From: Psychrobacter sp. 4Bb
Lineage (GTDB): Bacteria > Pseudomonadota > Gammaproteobacteria > Pseudomonadales > Moraxellaceae
DNA: 64,000 bases
Reading direction: 5' to 3'
Assembly (NCBI RefSeq): GCF_002836735.1
Contig: NZ_PJAS01000072.1
Span: 1 to 64,000, forward strand
The notes beneath the pieces are model-generated. The model had not been told where the DNA came from, did no database searches, and worked only from the letters and a program-made list of their open reading frames with translations. This document shows, one piece after another, positions 46,301 to 56,290 of this stretch. How positions within the stretch are numbered: position 1 is the first letter of the stretch; each line of letters starts with the position of its first letter. The position numbers and the translations under genes are program-made.

Positions 46301-47797
46301 ATGTTCGCTACATTTATGATTGACCAGCTCGATGCGCTGATGCTTGCGCGTATCCAATTCGCTTTTGTTATCTCGTTTCATATCGTCTTCCCTGCCTTTT
46401 CTATCGGACTTGCCAGCTGGCTTGCGGTGCTTGAATTCCGCTGGTTGAGAACTGGTGAACCTATCTATGCTGAAGTCTACAAGCATTGGGTCAAAATATT
46501 TGCTGTCGTCTTTGGTTTAGGCGTGGTATCAGGCGTGGTGATGTCCTACCAGTTCGGTACCAACTGGGCAGTGTTCTCTGATAAAGCCGGTAACGTTTTA
46601 GGCCCATTACTCGCCTACGAAGTATTGACAGCGTTCTTCTTAGAAGCGTCCTTCTTAGGTATTATGCTATTTGGGTGGGGCCGCGTGAGCAAACGCATGC
46701 ATTTTGCTTCAACCGCCATCGTTGCTATTGGTACCTTGATTTCAGGTTTTTGGATATTGGCCGCCAACAGCTTTATGCAGACTCCTCAAGGTTTTATGAT
46801 GGGTGCAGATGGCCTGCTCTATCCTACCGACTGGCTTGAAATTATCTTCAACCCTTCATTCCCTTACCGCTACGCTCATATGATGACCGCAGCCTTTCTA
46901 ACCACTGCCTTTGTCATTGGTGGTATCGGCGCATATTATATTCAATCCAAAAAGCACGTCGAGCACCGCGCGCATGGTCGTGTGATGCTAGGTATGGCGA
47001 TGATTATGGCCATCTTCGTTGCGCCTGCGCAGGTATTGATTGGTGATGAGCATGGTCTAAATACCCTTGAGCATCAACCTGCTAAAGTAGCTGCGATGGA
47101 AGGGCTCTGGGAAGATGAGCGCGGTGCCGCACTACGTTTATTCGCGATTCCTGACCAAGAAAATCAGACCAATAAGTACGAAGTAAAAATTCCTTATGTG
47201 ACCGGTTTAATCTTAACCCATTCGTTAGATGGTGAAGTTAAAGGGCTCAAAAACTGGGCGCCTGAAGATCAACCACCTGTCATTATTGTGTTTTGGGCGT
47301 TTCGTATCATGGTTGGTATTGGCATGCTTATGGTACTGGTTGGCCTATTCAGTCTATACAAATACTTCAAAAAACAGCAGTTCAATACTGACAGTGTATG
47401 GTTCCACCGTGCTTGGATGATGATGACTCCGCTTGGTTTTATCGCTTTATTATCAGGTTGGTTCGTAACCGAGACAGGACGTCAGCCTTGGACAGTTTAT
47501 GGGGTTATTCGTACTGCTGAAAGTATGTCTCCGCTTGCAGCACAGCAAGTAGCGACGACATTGATTGGCTTCATCGTGCTATACATATTTGTCTTTGGTG
47601 CAGGCAGTTTTTATATCTTGCGCTTAATTGCTCAAGGGCCGAAACCTTATACAGATCCTGCAGAAGATAATTTCTACGAGCATTCAGTAACTGAGAGCCA
47701 AGGCCGCGCATTAAGTGGTGATATTAATCCTGCCAAAGGTACTGAAGAAGGCTTAGATGAGCCTGCAAATGATGTCGATGATGGAGGATTACGCTAA
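46301..47797 (+). CDS. cydA: Cytochrome bd-type quinol oxidase subunit I, CIO type
   Basis: Subunit I carries the quinol site and the heme b and d groups of this O2-reducing, non-proton-pumping oxidase. The 498-residue protein has about nine membrane segments. Heme ligands expected from the family fall in FVISFHIVFPA (His) and YRYAHMM (His). The segment GWFVTETGRQPWTVYGVIRT is the conserved quinol/heme region. The periplasmic Q-loop (around GDEHGLNTLEHQ) is short, as in the CIO subgroup described as cyanide-insensitive (CioA). The start has GAGAG upstream; an inner Met6 is possible. The stop overlaps the cydB start. Confidence 0.95.
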   Translation: MFATFMIDQLDALMLARIQFAFVISFHIVFPAFSIGLASWLAVLEFRWLRTGEPIYAEVYKHWVKIFAVVFGLGVVSGVVMSYQFGTNWAVFSDKAGNVLGPLLAYEVLTAFFLEASFLGIMLFGWGRVSKRMHFASTAIVAIGTLISGFWILAANSFMQTPQGFMMGADGLLYPTDWLEIIFNPSFPYRYAHMMTAAFLTTAFVIGGIGAYYIQSKKHVEHRAHGRVMLGMAMIMAIFVAPAQVLIGDEHGLNTLEHQPAKVAAMEGLWEDERGAALRLFAIPDQENQTNKYEVKIPYVTGLILTHSLDGEVKGLKNWAPEDQPPVIIVFWAFRIMVGIGMLMVLVGLFSLYKYFKKQQFNTDSVWFHRAWMMMTPLGFIALLSGWFVTETGRQPWTVYGVIRTAESMSPLAAQQVATTLIGFIVLYIFVFGAGSFYILRLIAQGPKPYTDPAEDNFYEHSVTESQGRALSGDINPAKGTEEGLDEPANDVDDGGLR

Positions 47798-48813
47798 TGT
47801 TTAACTTCGGTGATGTATTAGATTTACCTCTTATTTGGGGCGGTTTAATTGCTTTGTCTGTCTTTGTCTATGTACTGCTTGATGGCTTTGATTTGGGCTG
47901 CGGTATCTTGTTCCCATTTGCAGGATCAGATAAAAACCGTAGCCGCATGATGAACTCTATCGCCCCATTTTGGGACGGTAACGAGACGTGGCTAGTGCTA
48001 GGCGGTGGTGGTCTATTCGCAGCATTCCCTGTTGCTTATGGCATTATCATGACAGGTCTTTATTTACCGGTGACTGCCATGTTGTTCGGTCTTATCATGC
48101 GCGGTGTGGCGTTTGAATTTCGCTTTAAATCCTCTTCACGTCGGCATGTGTGGGATACCTTTTTCTTTGTCGGCTCAGTCGTTGCCACTTTCTCTCAAGG
48201 CATTATGCTTGGGGCATTGGTGCAAGGATTAGAGGCAAGCAATCGCTTGTACACGGGCGGGCCATTTGATTGGCTCACACCATTCTCGATTGTGTGCGGA
48301 TTTGCCATGATTATCGGCTATGCCTTACTTGGCTCTACGTGGCTTATCATAAAAACAGAACACACATTACAAGTATGGGCGCGCCAAGTTTCTAGATGGA
48401 TGCTTACTGCATTACTAGTGGCGATGGTTGTGGTCACAGCGTTTATGTACTTCTCAGACATCGATGCGTTAGAGGGATGGTTTAGTTTCCCAGATTTATT
48501 GTATCTTGCTCCTATGCCTATCATTGTCATGCTTTTATTCTTTATCATGCGTAAAGATTTGAAAACTGAGCGTGAGTATCGTCCATTTTTACTAACGGTT
48601 GCCTTATTTTTAATGGGTTATATTGGGGTTTGTTTCGCCCTGTTCCCTTATATCGTACCGTATCAAATGACGATTTATGAAGCTGCTGCTGCCGATACTT
48701 CGTTATCATTCATGCTGATTGGCGCCTGTATCATGTTGCCGATTATCTTGAGCTATACGGCATTTGCTTACTATACCTTCAAAGGTAAATCTGATCACAA
48801 TCCGATGTATTAG
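47797..48813 (+). CDS. cydB: Cytochrome bd-type quinol oxidase subunit II
   Basis: Subunit II stabilises the heme-bearing subunit I. The 338-residue protein has eight or nine membrane segments, begins with the family pattern FVYVLLDGFDLGCGILFPF, and contains FWDGNETWLVLGGGGLFAAFP and the FEFRFK cytoplasmic loop. Its ATG shares one base with the cydA stop (TAATG), and GGAGG lies inside the end of cydA, so it is translationally coupled. A small third subunit gene follows. Confidence 0.96.
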   Translation: MFNFGDVLDLPLIWGGLIALSVFVYVLLDGFDLGCGILFPFAGSDKNRSRMMNSIAPFWDGNETWLVLGGGGLFAAFPVAYGIIMTGLYLPVTAMLFGLIMRGVAFEFRFKSSSRRHVWDTFFFVGSVVATFSQGIMLGALVQGLEASNRLYTGGPFDWLTPFSIVCGFAMIIGYALLGSTWLIIKTEHTLQVWARQVSRWMLTALLVAMVVVTAFMYFSDIDALEGWFSFPDLLYLAPMPIIVMLLFFIMRKDLKTEREYRPFLLTVALFLMGYIGVCFALFPYIVPYQMTIYEAAAADTSLSFMLIGACIMLPIILSYTAFAYYTFKGKSDHNPMY

Positions 48814-48908
48814 TCGCTAATCGCGGCGGGCAACGGATCAGCTAAAAAGGATGGCTATAATCGTTTATAGATGGTAGTCACACTTCATACGCTAATCAGG
48901 AGATCTCT

Positions 48909-49025
48909 ATGAAAAAGTTCAGTAAAAAACAATCGCAATGGGCATGGTTCGTGGGTCTATATTTAGCAGGGTTTTTAGTGGTGTTTACCATTGCTCAGCT
49001 AATTAAACTAGCCATGGGTGTTTAG
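48909..49025 (+). CDS. Small oxidase-associated membrane protein (DUF2474/CydX-like)
   Basis: A 38-residue single-pass protein: a basic N-terminus (MKKFSKKQSQ), then WAWFVGLYLAGFLVVFTIAQLI as the helix and a short KLAMGV tail. Position after cydB and the W-x-x-x-L-Y-x-A-G pattern fit the DUF2474 miniproteins that accompany CIO-type oxidases, analogous to CydX of E. coli. AGGAG lies 6 bases before the ATG. It sits 95 bases after cydB with no terminator between. Confidence 0.82.
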   Translation: MKKFSKKQSQWAWFVGLYLAGFLVVFTIAQLIKLAMGV

Positions 49026-49154
49026 CGTAATCGCCTAATCATACGATTGAGTGCTAGTTAGTTAGCTAATAAATAGCTTGCTAGATGCTAAACTTGCATT
49101 TTTGTCTTACCAATATACCTTTTAGACATGTCGTAAAAAATAATTCTATATGCA

Positions 49155-49192
49155 TAAAAAAAGTAGCGTTGAATAATCGACGCTGCTTTTTA
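49155..49192. terminator. Bidirectional terminator, oxidase operon and murU
   Basis: AAAAAGTAGCGT (49158-49169) pairs with ACGCTGCTTTTT (49180-49191), one T-G wobble, with A- and T-runs on either side. It serves the convergent oxidase and murU units. Confidence 0.87.
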
Positions 49193-49207
49193 TTTATCTT
49201 AAATTTA

Positions 49208-49945
49208 TCAGCTTAGTTTACCTGCATGCTCGATATCATGCTGTTCGATAAACTCATTAACCTGTGTCAGACGCTCTGGGGTCCCCACGTCTATCCAATT
49301 ATCTGTCGTCACTTCAGCGGTAATCTGAAACTTTATCATTGCTTGCTTTAGTAGTGGTGCTAATGCAGCAGGCTGTCCTGACACCAGACCTTCTACCAAT
49401 TTGGGTGACATTACGCTAATACCCGCAAAGGTATACTTATCTGCATCGCCCACCGGCTGCTCACTAGCAAGACCGTTATTGATGGCGAAATCGCCGCCAT
49501 TATTGTGTTCTGGATTATCAATCAATAACAAATGCGCGTGCTGATCCGCTCCCAATGTATAGTCTGTTAATCGAGAGAAATCATAAGTAGTCCAAACGTC
49601 AGAATTGACCAGAATAAATGGCTCATCCTTTAGTTTACCTGATTGTAATGCCTGAAAAATGCCACCTGCAGTTTCAAGTGGTTCATCGTCTTCGACTGAC
49701 CAATGCAGCTTTACGCCATATTGTGAACCGTCCCCTAAGGCGTCCATTAGCTTGTCCGCTAACCATGAGGCATTGACCGTGATATCAGTAACGCCTGCTG
49801 CTTGTAGTGCTCTAATATGCCAAACTATAAGCGGTTGACCTGCGACTTTAACCAAAGGCTTGGGCGTCTCAAGCGTTAATGGACGTAGGCGTGTGCCCTT
49901 GCCCGCTGCCAAAATCATGGCTTGTGTAATCGTAGAGGTAGACAT
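49208..49945 (-). CDS. murU: N-acetylmuramate alpha-1-phosphate uridylyltransferase MurU
   Basis: MurU makes UDP-MurNAc from MurNAc-1-phosphate in the shortcut peptidoglycan recycling route of pseudomonads and relatives, which bypasses fosfomycin-sensitive MurA. The 245-residue nucleotidyltransferase has LAAGKGTRLRPLTLETPKPL near the N-terminus, the VNSDVWTTYDF metal-binding Asp, and GGDFAINNG. Directly upstream with 46 bases between is the sugar kinase amgK, the partner enzyme, and the pair lies next to lptD as in Pseudomonas. That context separates it from other sugar nucleotidyltransferases. Confidence 0.92.
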   Translation of the reverse strand: MSTSTITQAMILAAGKGTRLRPLTLETPKPLVKVAGQPLIVWHIRALQAAGVTDITVNASWLADKLMDALGDGSQYGVKLHWSVEDDEPLETAGGIFQALQSGKLKDEPFILVNSDVWTTYDFSRLTDYTLGADQHAHLLLIDNPEHNNGGDFAINNGLASEQPVGDADKYTFAGISVMSPKLVEGLVSGQPAALAPLLKQAMIKFQITAEVTTDNWIDVGTPERLTQVNEFIEQHDIEHAGKLS

Positions 49946-49991
49946 CTGCGCTCCTATCTTTATTATTTAAATTAATTTAGCTGAGCATCAT

Positions 49992-51104
49992 CTACGCTGA
50001 AGCAAACTTCTCTTTATAAGCAGGTAGCACTGCCTCTTGTAGCCATTGATTAAACGATATAATTGATTGCTTTAGTTCATCATTGCCATATTCGGCAAGC
50101 CAGTTTAATTCAATAATCAAATCGCGCATAACTTTAGGGATATCCGCCAAATAGCGGTCCTTGCCATCGCGTTCAGACAAACGAATAAAAATCCCTAATA
50201 CCTTTAGATGACGTTGTACGCCTATGACATTCACATCGTTTTCAAACTGCACCGCGCTGTCAGCAGTGGTTAGTGATTTTTGTTTTTGTATCTGCCAAAA
50301 GTCATCAATCCATGCAGCTATTTGGCTCTCTGGCCATTCAACATAAGCATCGCGGACTAACGACACTAAATCATAAGCATACGAGCCAATGACGGCATCT
50401 TGAAAATCAATCACGCCCAACTTTGATTGGTCTGCTTGATCTTGCATAAGGTTGCGGCTGTGATAATCACGATGGACCACCACTTGTGGCTGTCGCAAAA
50501 TCTCATTCATTAATGCTGTTTTTAGGTTTCCCCAAACCTGCTCATTTAGCGCGACACCAATATAAGGCATAAACCATTCGCTAAATAAATCCATCTCACG
50601 GTCTAATAGTGCTGTGTCATAATCTGGCAGCTGATGTTGCGACTTTGCCGTTTCTACTGGTACCGTTTGTAGCGCGACTAATGTCTGCATTGCTAGCTGA
50701 TAGTAGTCATTGATTTGGTCTGAGGTGGCATCGACAAGCAAATGGGCAAACTCTACTGTGCCAAAATCTTGTAATACCAAAAATCCTTTTTCTACATTTT
50801 GTGCAGTCAGAGTCGGCACGTTGACAGCAGGTGCCATCAGCTTAGCGACATTGATAAACTGCAGCATCGCATCTTGCTCGTCAGCGGAGTCCATGACGAT
50901 ATAATGTTTATTGGCACTATTGTCTGTCTCTGATAGTTCGATACGATGATATCGGCGGGCACTAGCGTCACCAGGTAAGCTATCTAGACTAAATGTTTGA
51001 TCTAAAAATACTTGCTGTAACCATTGTTCTAATTGCTGTTGGCGATTGTTATTTTCATCGATCATATCAGTCTCTAAAGTCGTTTTGTCAGTCATATTGG
51101 GCAT
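49992..51104 (-). CDS. amgK: N-acetylmuramate/N-acetylglucosamine kinase AmgK
   Basis: AmgK phosphorylates the anomeric hydroxyl of MurNAc (and GlcNAc), feeding MurU. The 370-residue protein is of the aminoglycoside phosphotransferase fold: VVHRDYHSRNLM near residue 208 is the catalytic loop, and VIDFQDAVIGSYAYDLVSLVRD supplies the metal-binding Asp. The N-terminal lobe has the SLPGDASARRYHRI nucleotide-binding part. It is the first gene of the amgK-murU pair, divergent from lptD. Two Met codons (1 and 4) are possible starts, neither with a clear RBS. Confidence 0.92.
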   Translation of the reverse strand: MPNMTDKTTLETDMIDENNNRQQQLEQWLQQVFLDQTFSLDSLPGDASARRYHRIELSETDNSANKHYIVMDSADEQDAMLQFINVAKLMAPAVNVPTLTAQNVEKGFLVLQDFGTVEFAHLLVDATSDQINDYYQLAMQTLVALQTVPVETAKSQHQLPDYDTALLDREMDLFSEWFMPYIGVALNEQVWGNLKTALMNEILRQPQVVVHRDYHSRNLMQDQADQSKLGVIDFQDAVIGSYAYDLVSLVRDAYVEWPESQIAAWIDDFWQIQKQKSLTTADSAVQFENDVNVIGVQRHLKVLGIFIRLSERDGKDRYLADIPKVMRDLIIELNWLAEYGNDELKQSIISFNQWLQEAVLPAYKEKFASA

Positions 51105-51318
51105 CGCTGGTTAAATATAAGTCATAAATAATTAAAGTAGTGATAAGTCTGACAAATACTTGCTAAAATAGCGATATGCGGCGGTGCTATACAAGCTGCC
51201 ACAAACGTATTGCTATATCATTCGATACTTAATGTCAGATAGAATCGCTATCGCTACTTAAAAATCAGCATGGCTATATTATAAATTTTGGTAAATAGTG
51301 TAGCTGATTTGGTTTTTT

Positions 51319-51347
51319 TTGACTATGATTAGTCGTCATTATATGTA
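51319..51347 (+). promoter_or_regulatory. Candidate lptD promoter
   Basis: TTGACT (51319-51324), a 17-base spacer and TATGTA (51342-51347) give a moderate sigma70 match, about 120 bases before lptD. The rest of the 366-base divergent gap shows nothing else clear. Confidence 0.4.
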
Positions 51348-51470
51348 AAACATCCAAATTTTTGAGAATACATTAGTCATATTTTAGTCGCTCGTTCACT
51401 GCTTTATGTCGTTCGGTGATACCGCTACTAAACTCAGTCATGCAATCCAATAAGCTCTGCAATCATAGGT

Positions 51471-54400
51471 GTGCCCTTGTTATATTCTCCGCTTTACCAA
51501 AGCATCCGCTTGATCTTATTTGGTGCCTTAGGTTTATCTAGCCTAACTGTCAGTGCTGCCATTGGTGATGCCAATACGCAAAAAACTGAACCACTCACTA
51601 CGGACAGTACAGGCAGCTATGCGTCTAATAGTGTGGCGACTGACGCCAATAGTATTAGTCGTACTCAAAGTAATGAGGGCTATCAAGAAGCAGATATTCT
51701 AAATGATAGCTATCCAGACGATGCTAATTCTGCTAATACGAACAACGCTACTTTATTAAATGATACTGCGTTAGATAGCAGATTCTCTGAGAACAATGAC
51801 CTAGATATCACAGATATTAATGAGGCTGCTGACTCTGAAGCTTTTAGCAACGAAGTTTCTAATACTGCTAATTTAAATACAGAAACTAACAACCAAGCAA
51901 GCATTGATACACCAGATAGCAGTGCCTTTGTTCCTAAAGCGATAACAACTGACAATGGCAAGCTAGATCTTAATGATGAGAGTATTCAAGCCAGTCTAAT
52001 GCGCTTAGCAGAGTTTTATGAGCTAACGCCAGATACCGATGCTTCAACATTAAACAATGAGGCTATCAGCACTGAAGCGAACAATACTCATAATAATGCG
52101 ATGCCTGCTGCACAGACGATTCCAAAGGTCGGTAGAGATTTGCGTCTGTTGCCAAATGCCGTGGACAGTGCCCAGCGCTGTGAAGGTCAATGGGTATATC
52201 CGCAGAGTAACCCCAATTATCAACGCGCTGTAAACGAAGCTGGTACGGCAAACGGACAACCAGCACCAAATGTGGCTAGCGTTCCGAACAATCAAGCCCC
52301 TTTATTTACCGAGTCTGATTACGGTTATTACAATAACGTGAATTACGCTGAGCTCTCAGGCAATGTAAAAATTGACCAAGGCACTCAGCATATCGAAGCA
52401 GAAAAAGTCATGATTGACTTGAGCAATGGCGTTGCAGCTGCTCAAGGCAAAGTCATGTTTACAGATAATGCGACTGGACAGCGTACAAGCAACGTCTCTA
52501 CAAACAATGCAGCTACGAATAACGGCCAAGCCAGCTTTAATGATAGAGCGGCACAAGGCGGCCTAATTGGCGTTGCAGACAGCTTGAATTACAATACTGA
52601 GACTGGTCAATCAACGGCCAATGATGTGGCGTTTGCCAGTGTCGGTCTACAAGCGCACGGCTATGCCAAACGCTTAAACAAACCTAACGAGAGTGAATAC
52701 GAGCTGGATCAGGTTATGTTTAGTACCTGTCCACCTACCAATCGCAAATGGCAGTTTGAAGCCAAAAGTATCGATCTAAATACCGATACAGGGCGCGGCG
52801 AAGCGTATAACACCACTTTCCGTGTTGCTGACATACCCGTATTTTATCTCCCCTACTTTAATTTCCCGATAGACAGTCGCCGTAGTAGTGGATTTTTATT
52901 ACCAAGTGCCAGTGTCAGCAGTGAAAGCGGTCTTGAAGTTGATATTCCTTATTATTTCAACTTAGCACCTAACTACGATGCCACCCTTAACACGCATATT
53001 TATACTGACCGTAACCCTATGCTATCAGGTGAGTTCCGTTATCTGACTGAGAGTTATGGGGAAGGTATTTTAAACGGTTCATACTTACCAAATGATAAAG
53101 AGTATGACGACGAAGATCGTACCAGCTTGTTTTATGACCACACTTGGTCGTCGAAAAGCATTCCACGATTAAGTGCTGATGCCGAATATAACTATGTATC
53201 GGATGCCGATTACCTTAATGATTTTGATACATTGGGACTATCGGACAGCACCATAAACTTGCCACGTCGTGCCCGCGTCAATTACTACAATGATTATGTC
53301 GATGGTGAACTAAAAGTAGAAACTTTCCAGACTCTAAATGCATTTACTGATAGTGGTGAAGCATTAGAAGACAAAGACAAACCGTACTCACGCTTGCCAC
53401 AGCTCAAATTAAATTATCGCCTGCCTTGGGCTGAGCGCTTCGATATCACTGGTATTCATGATTCTGCATACTTTAAAAAATCTATTGATGATGGCTCTGA
53501 AAACGAAAAAAGTGGTGCACGTATTTACAATAAATTGAGTGCTACTTATCCGATGGAAACCTCTTGGGGTTATATCAAACCTAAGCTTAGCTTGCAGCAT
53601 CTATATACGTCATATGATGAAGATAGCTTAATCGCGAACCAACTCAGTGAAGAAGATGGCAGTCAATCGGTGTTTGTTCCGCAAGCCAGTATCGATGCAG
53701 GTCTACACTTCTATCAAGCGGGCTCACCATTTGGTGCGTTTGACGATACGATGGGCGGCTATCGTTTACTTAGTCCACGCGTAAAATATACGTATTCACC
53801 GTATAAAAACCAAAACGACATTCCTAACTTTAATACGCGTATTGCCTCTATTAACTATGAGCAGCTATTTTCAGACAGTTGGTTTTTAGGTCATGATCGT
53901 TTGCAGGATTTGCATTCTATTACGCCTGGCGTCAATTATCGTTACATCGATGCAACGGGTGTGACACGTTTTGATGGTAGCATTGCAGAACAATTCTATC
54001 TAGATGATGGACGTGTAACACTTGATGACGATCAGCCCGTTTTTACCTCGTCTTCTTCAGGTATGGTATGGGAAACCAGCACTCAGCCTTATAATAATTT
54101 TTGGGTTGATGTTAGCGGTGCCCTAACCAGTAATTATGATTTGAACTACATTACGACTGAACTACGTTATCAACCATCAAATAATAGTTTATTTAATGTG
54201 GGCTATGTCAAACGTCAGCGTGATGACAATACCGAGCAGTTGCCACTATCCGCGTTTACAGCTTCCGCTGTTTTCCCTATCAATAACAGCTGGCGAATAT
54301 TGGCTCAAGGTCAATATGACCTGAACAGCGACAGAATGCTTGATTCACTCATTGGCGTTGATTATGAAGACTGCTGTTTCGGCTTTGCTGTTTATGGTCG

Positions 54401-54560
54401 CCGCTATTACAATGACCTAAACGTAAAAGACGAGCCAACACAAGCTATTATGGCAGAAGTTAGATTAAATGGTCTTGGCAGCGGTAGTAGCCGCTTGACA
54501 CGATTGCTTGCTGATAAGATTTTGGGCTTTGAACCTGTACAGACGGCATGGAAAGACTAA
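51471..54560 (+). CDS. lptD: LPS-assembly protein LptD
   Basis: LptD forms the outer-membrane barrel that, with LptE, inserts LPS into the outer leaflet. The 1029-residue protein starts at GTG, has a signal peptide (LILFGALGLSSLTVSAA), then an Asn/Ser/Asp/Thr-rich region of roughly 190 residues not found in E. coli LptD. An OstA/LptA-like jellyroll follows from about residue 290 (NYAELSGNVKIDQGTQ, EKVMIDLSNG), and the barrel occupies the C-terminal two thirds. Cysteines available for the functional disulfides occur in CEGQW, FSTCPPTNRKW and DYEDCCFGF, the last being the conserved C-terminal pair. surA follows in the same direction. The RBS is weak. Confidence 0.95.
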   Translation: MPLLYSPLYQSIRLILFGALGLSSLTVSAAIGDANTQKTEPLTTDSTGSYASNSVATDANSISRTQSNEGYQEADILNDSYPDDANSANTNNATLLNDTALDSRFSENNDLDITDINEAADSEAFSNEVSNTANLNTETNNQASIDTPDSSAFVPKAITTDNGKLDLNDESIQASLMRLAEFYELTPDTDASTLNNEAISTEANNTHNNAMPAAQTIPKVGRDLRLLPNAVDSAQRCEGQWVYPQSNPNYQRAVNEAGTANGQPAPNVASVPNNQAPLFTESDYGYYNNVNYAELSGNVKIDQGTQHIEAEKVMIDLSNGVAAAQGKVMFTDNATGQRTSNVSTNNAATNNGQASFNDRAAQGGLIGVADSLNYNTETGQSTANDVAFASVGLQAHGYAKRLNKPNESEYELDQVMFSTCPPTNRKWQFEAKSIDLNTDTGRGEAYNTTFRVADIPVFYLPYFNFPIDSRRSSGFLLPSASVSSESGLEVDIPYYFNLAPNYDATLNTHIYTDRNPMLSGEFRYLTESYGEGILNGSYLPNDKEYDDEDRTSLFYDHTWSSKSIPRLSADAEYNYVSDADYLNDFDTLGLSDSTINLPRRARVNYYNDYVDGELKVETFQTLNAFTDSGEALEDKDKPYSRLPQLKLNYRLPWAERFDITGIHDSAYFKKSIDDGSENEKSGARIYNKLSATYPMETSWGYIKPKLSLQHLYTSYDEDSLIANQLSEEDGSQSVFVPQASIDAGLHFYQAGSPFGAFDDTMGGYRLLSPRVKYTYSPYKNQNDIPNFNTRIASINYEQLFSDSWFLGHDRLQDLHSITPGVNYRYIDATGVTRFDGSIAEQFYLDDGRVTLDDDQPVFTSSSSGMVWETSTQPYNNFWVDVSGALTSNYDLNYITTELRYQPSNNSLFNVGYVKRQRDDNTEQLPLSAFTASAVFPINNSWRILAQGQYDLNSDRMLDSLIGVDYEDCCFGFAVYGRRYYNDLNVKDEPTQAIMAEVRLNGLGSGSSRLTRLLADKILGFEPVQTAWKD

Positions 54561-54716
54561 CCAGTTTTTTGCTAGATTAGAATTATTTACGTAAATATTT
54601 ATAAGACACTATTTGAATCCCTATTATGGGAAACGCTGTCGAATATTTTATTATTAAGAGTATTGGATAGAGTTGACCGACTACCATCCGATGCAATGAC
54701 ATTGATGAGGAGCATC

Positions 54717-56102
54717 ATGAGATTTTTTTCTTTACGTCAGACTAGCAGAGCAGTATTGCTATCTATGGCAGGCCTTACGCTTACGCTAAGTGCCAACGCT
54801 GCTACTGTCAAACCTGCAGCAGCTCAAGCTTCTGCTGCGCAAAGCTCAGTTGATCGCTTGACGCCAGCCAATAGCACAGACGGTATTATTGCCCTAGTCA
54901 ATGAAAATGCTATCTTAAAAAGCGAACTGGTTGATGCTATCGAGCAAACTCAAGCACGTGCAAAAGCTGCTGGAGAGCCTATCGCAAACTCAGCACAACT
55001 ACAGTCTGAAGTGCTAAACGCGCTTATTTTGCGTGAACTACAACTGTCTATGGTCAAACGCGCGGGACTGTCTGCTGATGAAGCAGAGATCAATCAACGT
55101 CTTGGTCAAATCGCTCAAGCTGAAGGCCTTAATAGCATCGCAGCATTGCAGCAACGTCTAGATGCAGCACAACCTGGTAGTTATGCCAATCTACGTGCCA
55201 AATTGATCGAAGAGGCTTCTATCCAAGCGCTACAGCAGCGTCAAATTACTCGCCGAGTACGTATTAGCGAGCAAGATATTGATGCATTTTTGGCCTCACC
55301 TGAAGCCAAACGTCTGAATCAAAGCGAATATCAAACCATTCACGTACGTGTGCCTTATATAGATGACTATAGTCGCCTATCGGCCGCTCAACGTGAAGAA
55401 GCATTAAAAGTCGCGCAAGCATTACGCACGCGTTTGCTTGAGCCAAATGTCAACGTCGCTGAAGCCGTTGCTGCTAGCCAAGGAAGCTATCCGATTCCAT
55501 TGCAAGGTGGAGATATGGGCTTTCACAAGGCCGCTTCTTTACCAACAGAGCTGTCTAGCAAAATTACCAAGCTAGACGTTGGTACTGTAAGCGAGCCATT
55601 ATTGACTCCTGAAGGGATTGACATCATCAAACTTGCTGATAAAAAAGCCAGCAATACGATGCTGATACCACAGTGGCATACTCGCCATATCCTAGTCAAA
55701 GTCGATGATCTACAGACTGACGCGCTTGCTGAACAAAAAATCAATGATCTATACGAGCAGCTTCGTGGCGGCGCTGACTTTGCTAGTTTAGCCTCAACGT
55801 ATTCAGACGATCCAGGTTCTGCTGGACGTGGCGGTGATCTTGATTGGGTTAGCGAAGAAGATATGGTTGGTCCATTTGAAGCCACAATGAAGAATACGGC
55901 TGTTGGCGACTACTCTGCACCATTTAAGACGCAATTTGGTTGGCATATCCTAAAAGTCGACGGTAAGCGCGATCAAGATATTAGCGAGCAATATCGTCGC
56001 AATATGGCACGTCAAGCATTGTATCAACGCCTGGCACCACAAGCTCAAGAAGACTGGTTACAAGAGCTACGTGCTGGCGCTTATATTCAGATACTTGGCT
56101 AA
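54717..56102 (+). CDS. surA: Periplasmic chaperone and prolyl isomerase SurA
   Basis: SurA escorts unfolded outer-membrane proteins, LptD among them, to the Bam complex. The 461-residue protein has a signal peptide ending at ANA, an N-terminal chaperone domain (LVNENAILKSELVDAIEQ), a first parvulin domain with a divergent active region (about 210-320), and a second, canonical parvulin domain: HTRHILVK, GGADFASLASTYSDDPGSA, GGDLDWVSEEDMVGPFE and FGWHILKV. I chose the ATG at 54717, preceded by AGGAG four bases upstream; upstream in-frame Met codons are less likely. It lies 156 bases after lptD, the usual lptD-surA pair. Confidence 0.96.
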   Translation: MRFFSLRQTSRAVLLSMAGLTLTLSANAATVKPAAAQASAAQSSVDRLTPANSTDGIIALVNENAILKSELVDAIEQTQARAKAAGEPIANSAQLQSEVLNALILRELQLSMVKRAGLSADEAEINQRLGQIAQAEGLNSIAALQQRLDAAQPGSYANLRAKLIEEASIQALQQRQITRRVRISEQDIDAFLASPEAKRLNQSEYQTIHVRVPYIDDYSRLSAAQREEALKVAQALRTRLLEPNVNVAEAVAASQGSYPIPLQGGDMGFHKAASLPTELSSKITKLDVGTVSEPLLTPEGIDIIKLADKKASNTMLIPQWHTRHILVKVDDLQTDALAEQKINDLYEQLRGGADFASLASTYSDDPGSAGRGGDLDWVSEEDMVGPFEATMKNTAVGDYSAPFKTQFGWHILKVDGKRDQDISEQYRRNMARQALYQRLAPQAQEDWLQELRAGAYIQILG

Positions 56103-56154
56103 TGTGTTGTAATAAGCTAATAGTATTAAGTTAGCTAGAATATTGAAACGATTT

Positions 56155-56198
56155 AAACAAAGAAGGGTATATGCCATTGCATATACCCTTCTTTGTTT
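56155..56198 (+). terminator. Terminator of surA, 20-bp perfect stem
   Basis: Bases 56155-56174 and 56179-56198 are exact complements around CATT. It lies about 50 bases past surA. The stem is unusually long; T's lie inside the right arm and the trailing T-run is short. Confidence 0.85.
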
Positions 56199-56290
56199 CG
56201 CGCAGTTAGATATTTAACTGGAAGCTTTGATGAGAAAATCCCAAAGTTAAATAGTTTAAATCTAGATAAACCAAAATCTATATGCAAAGA

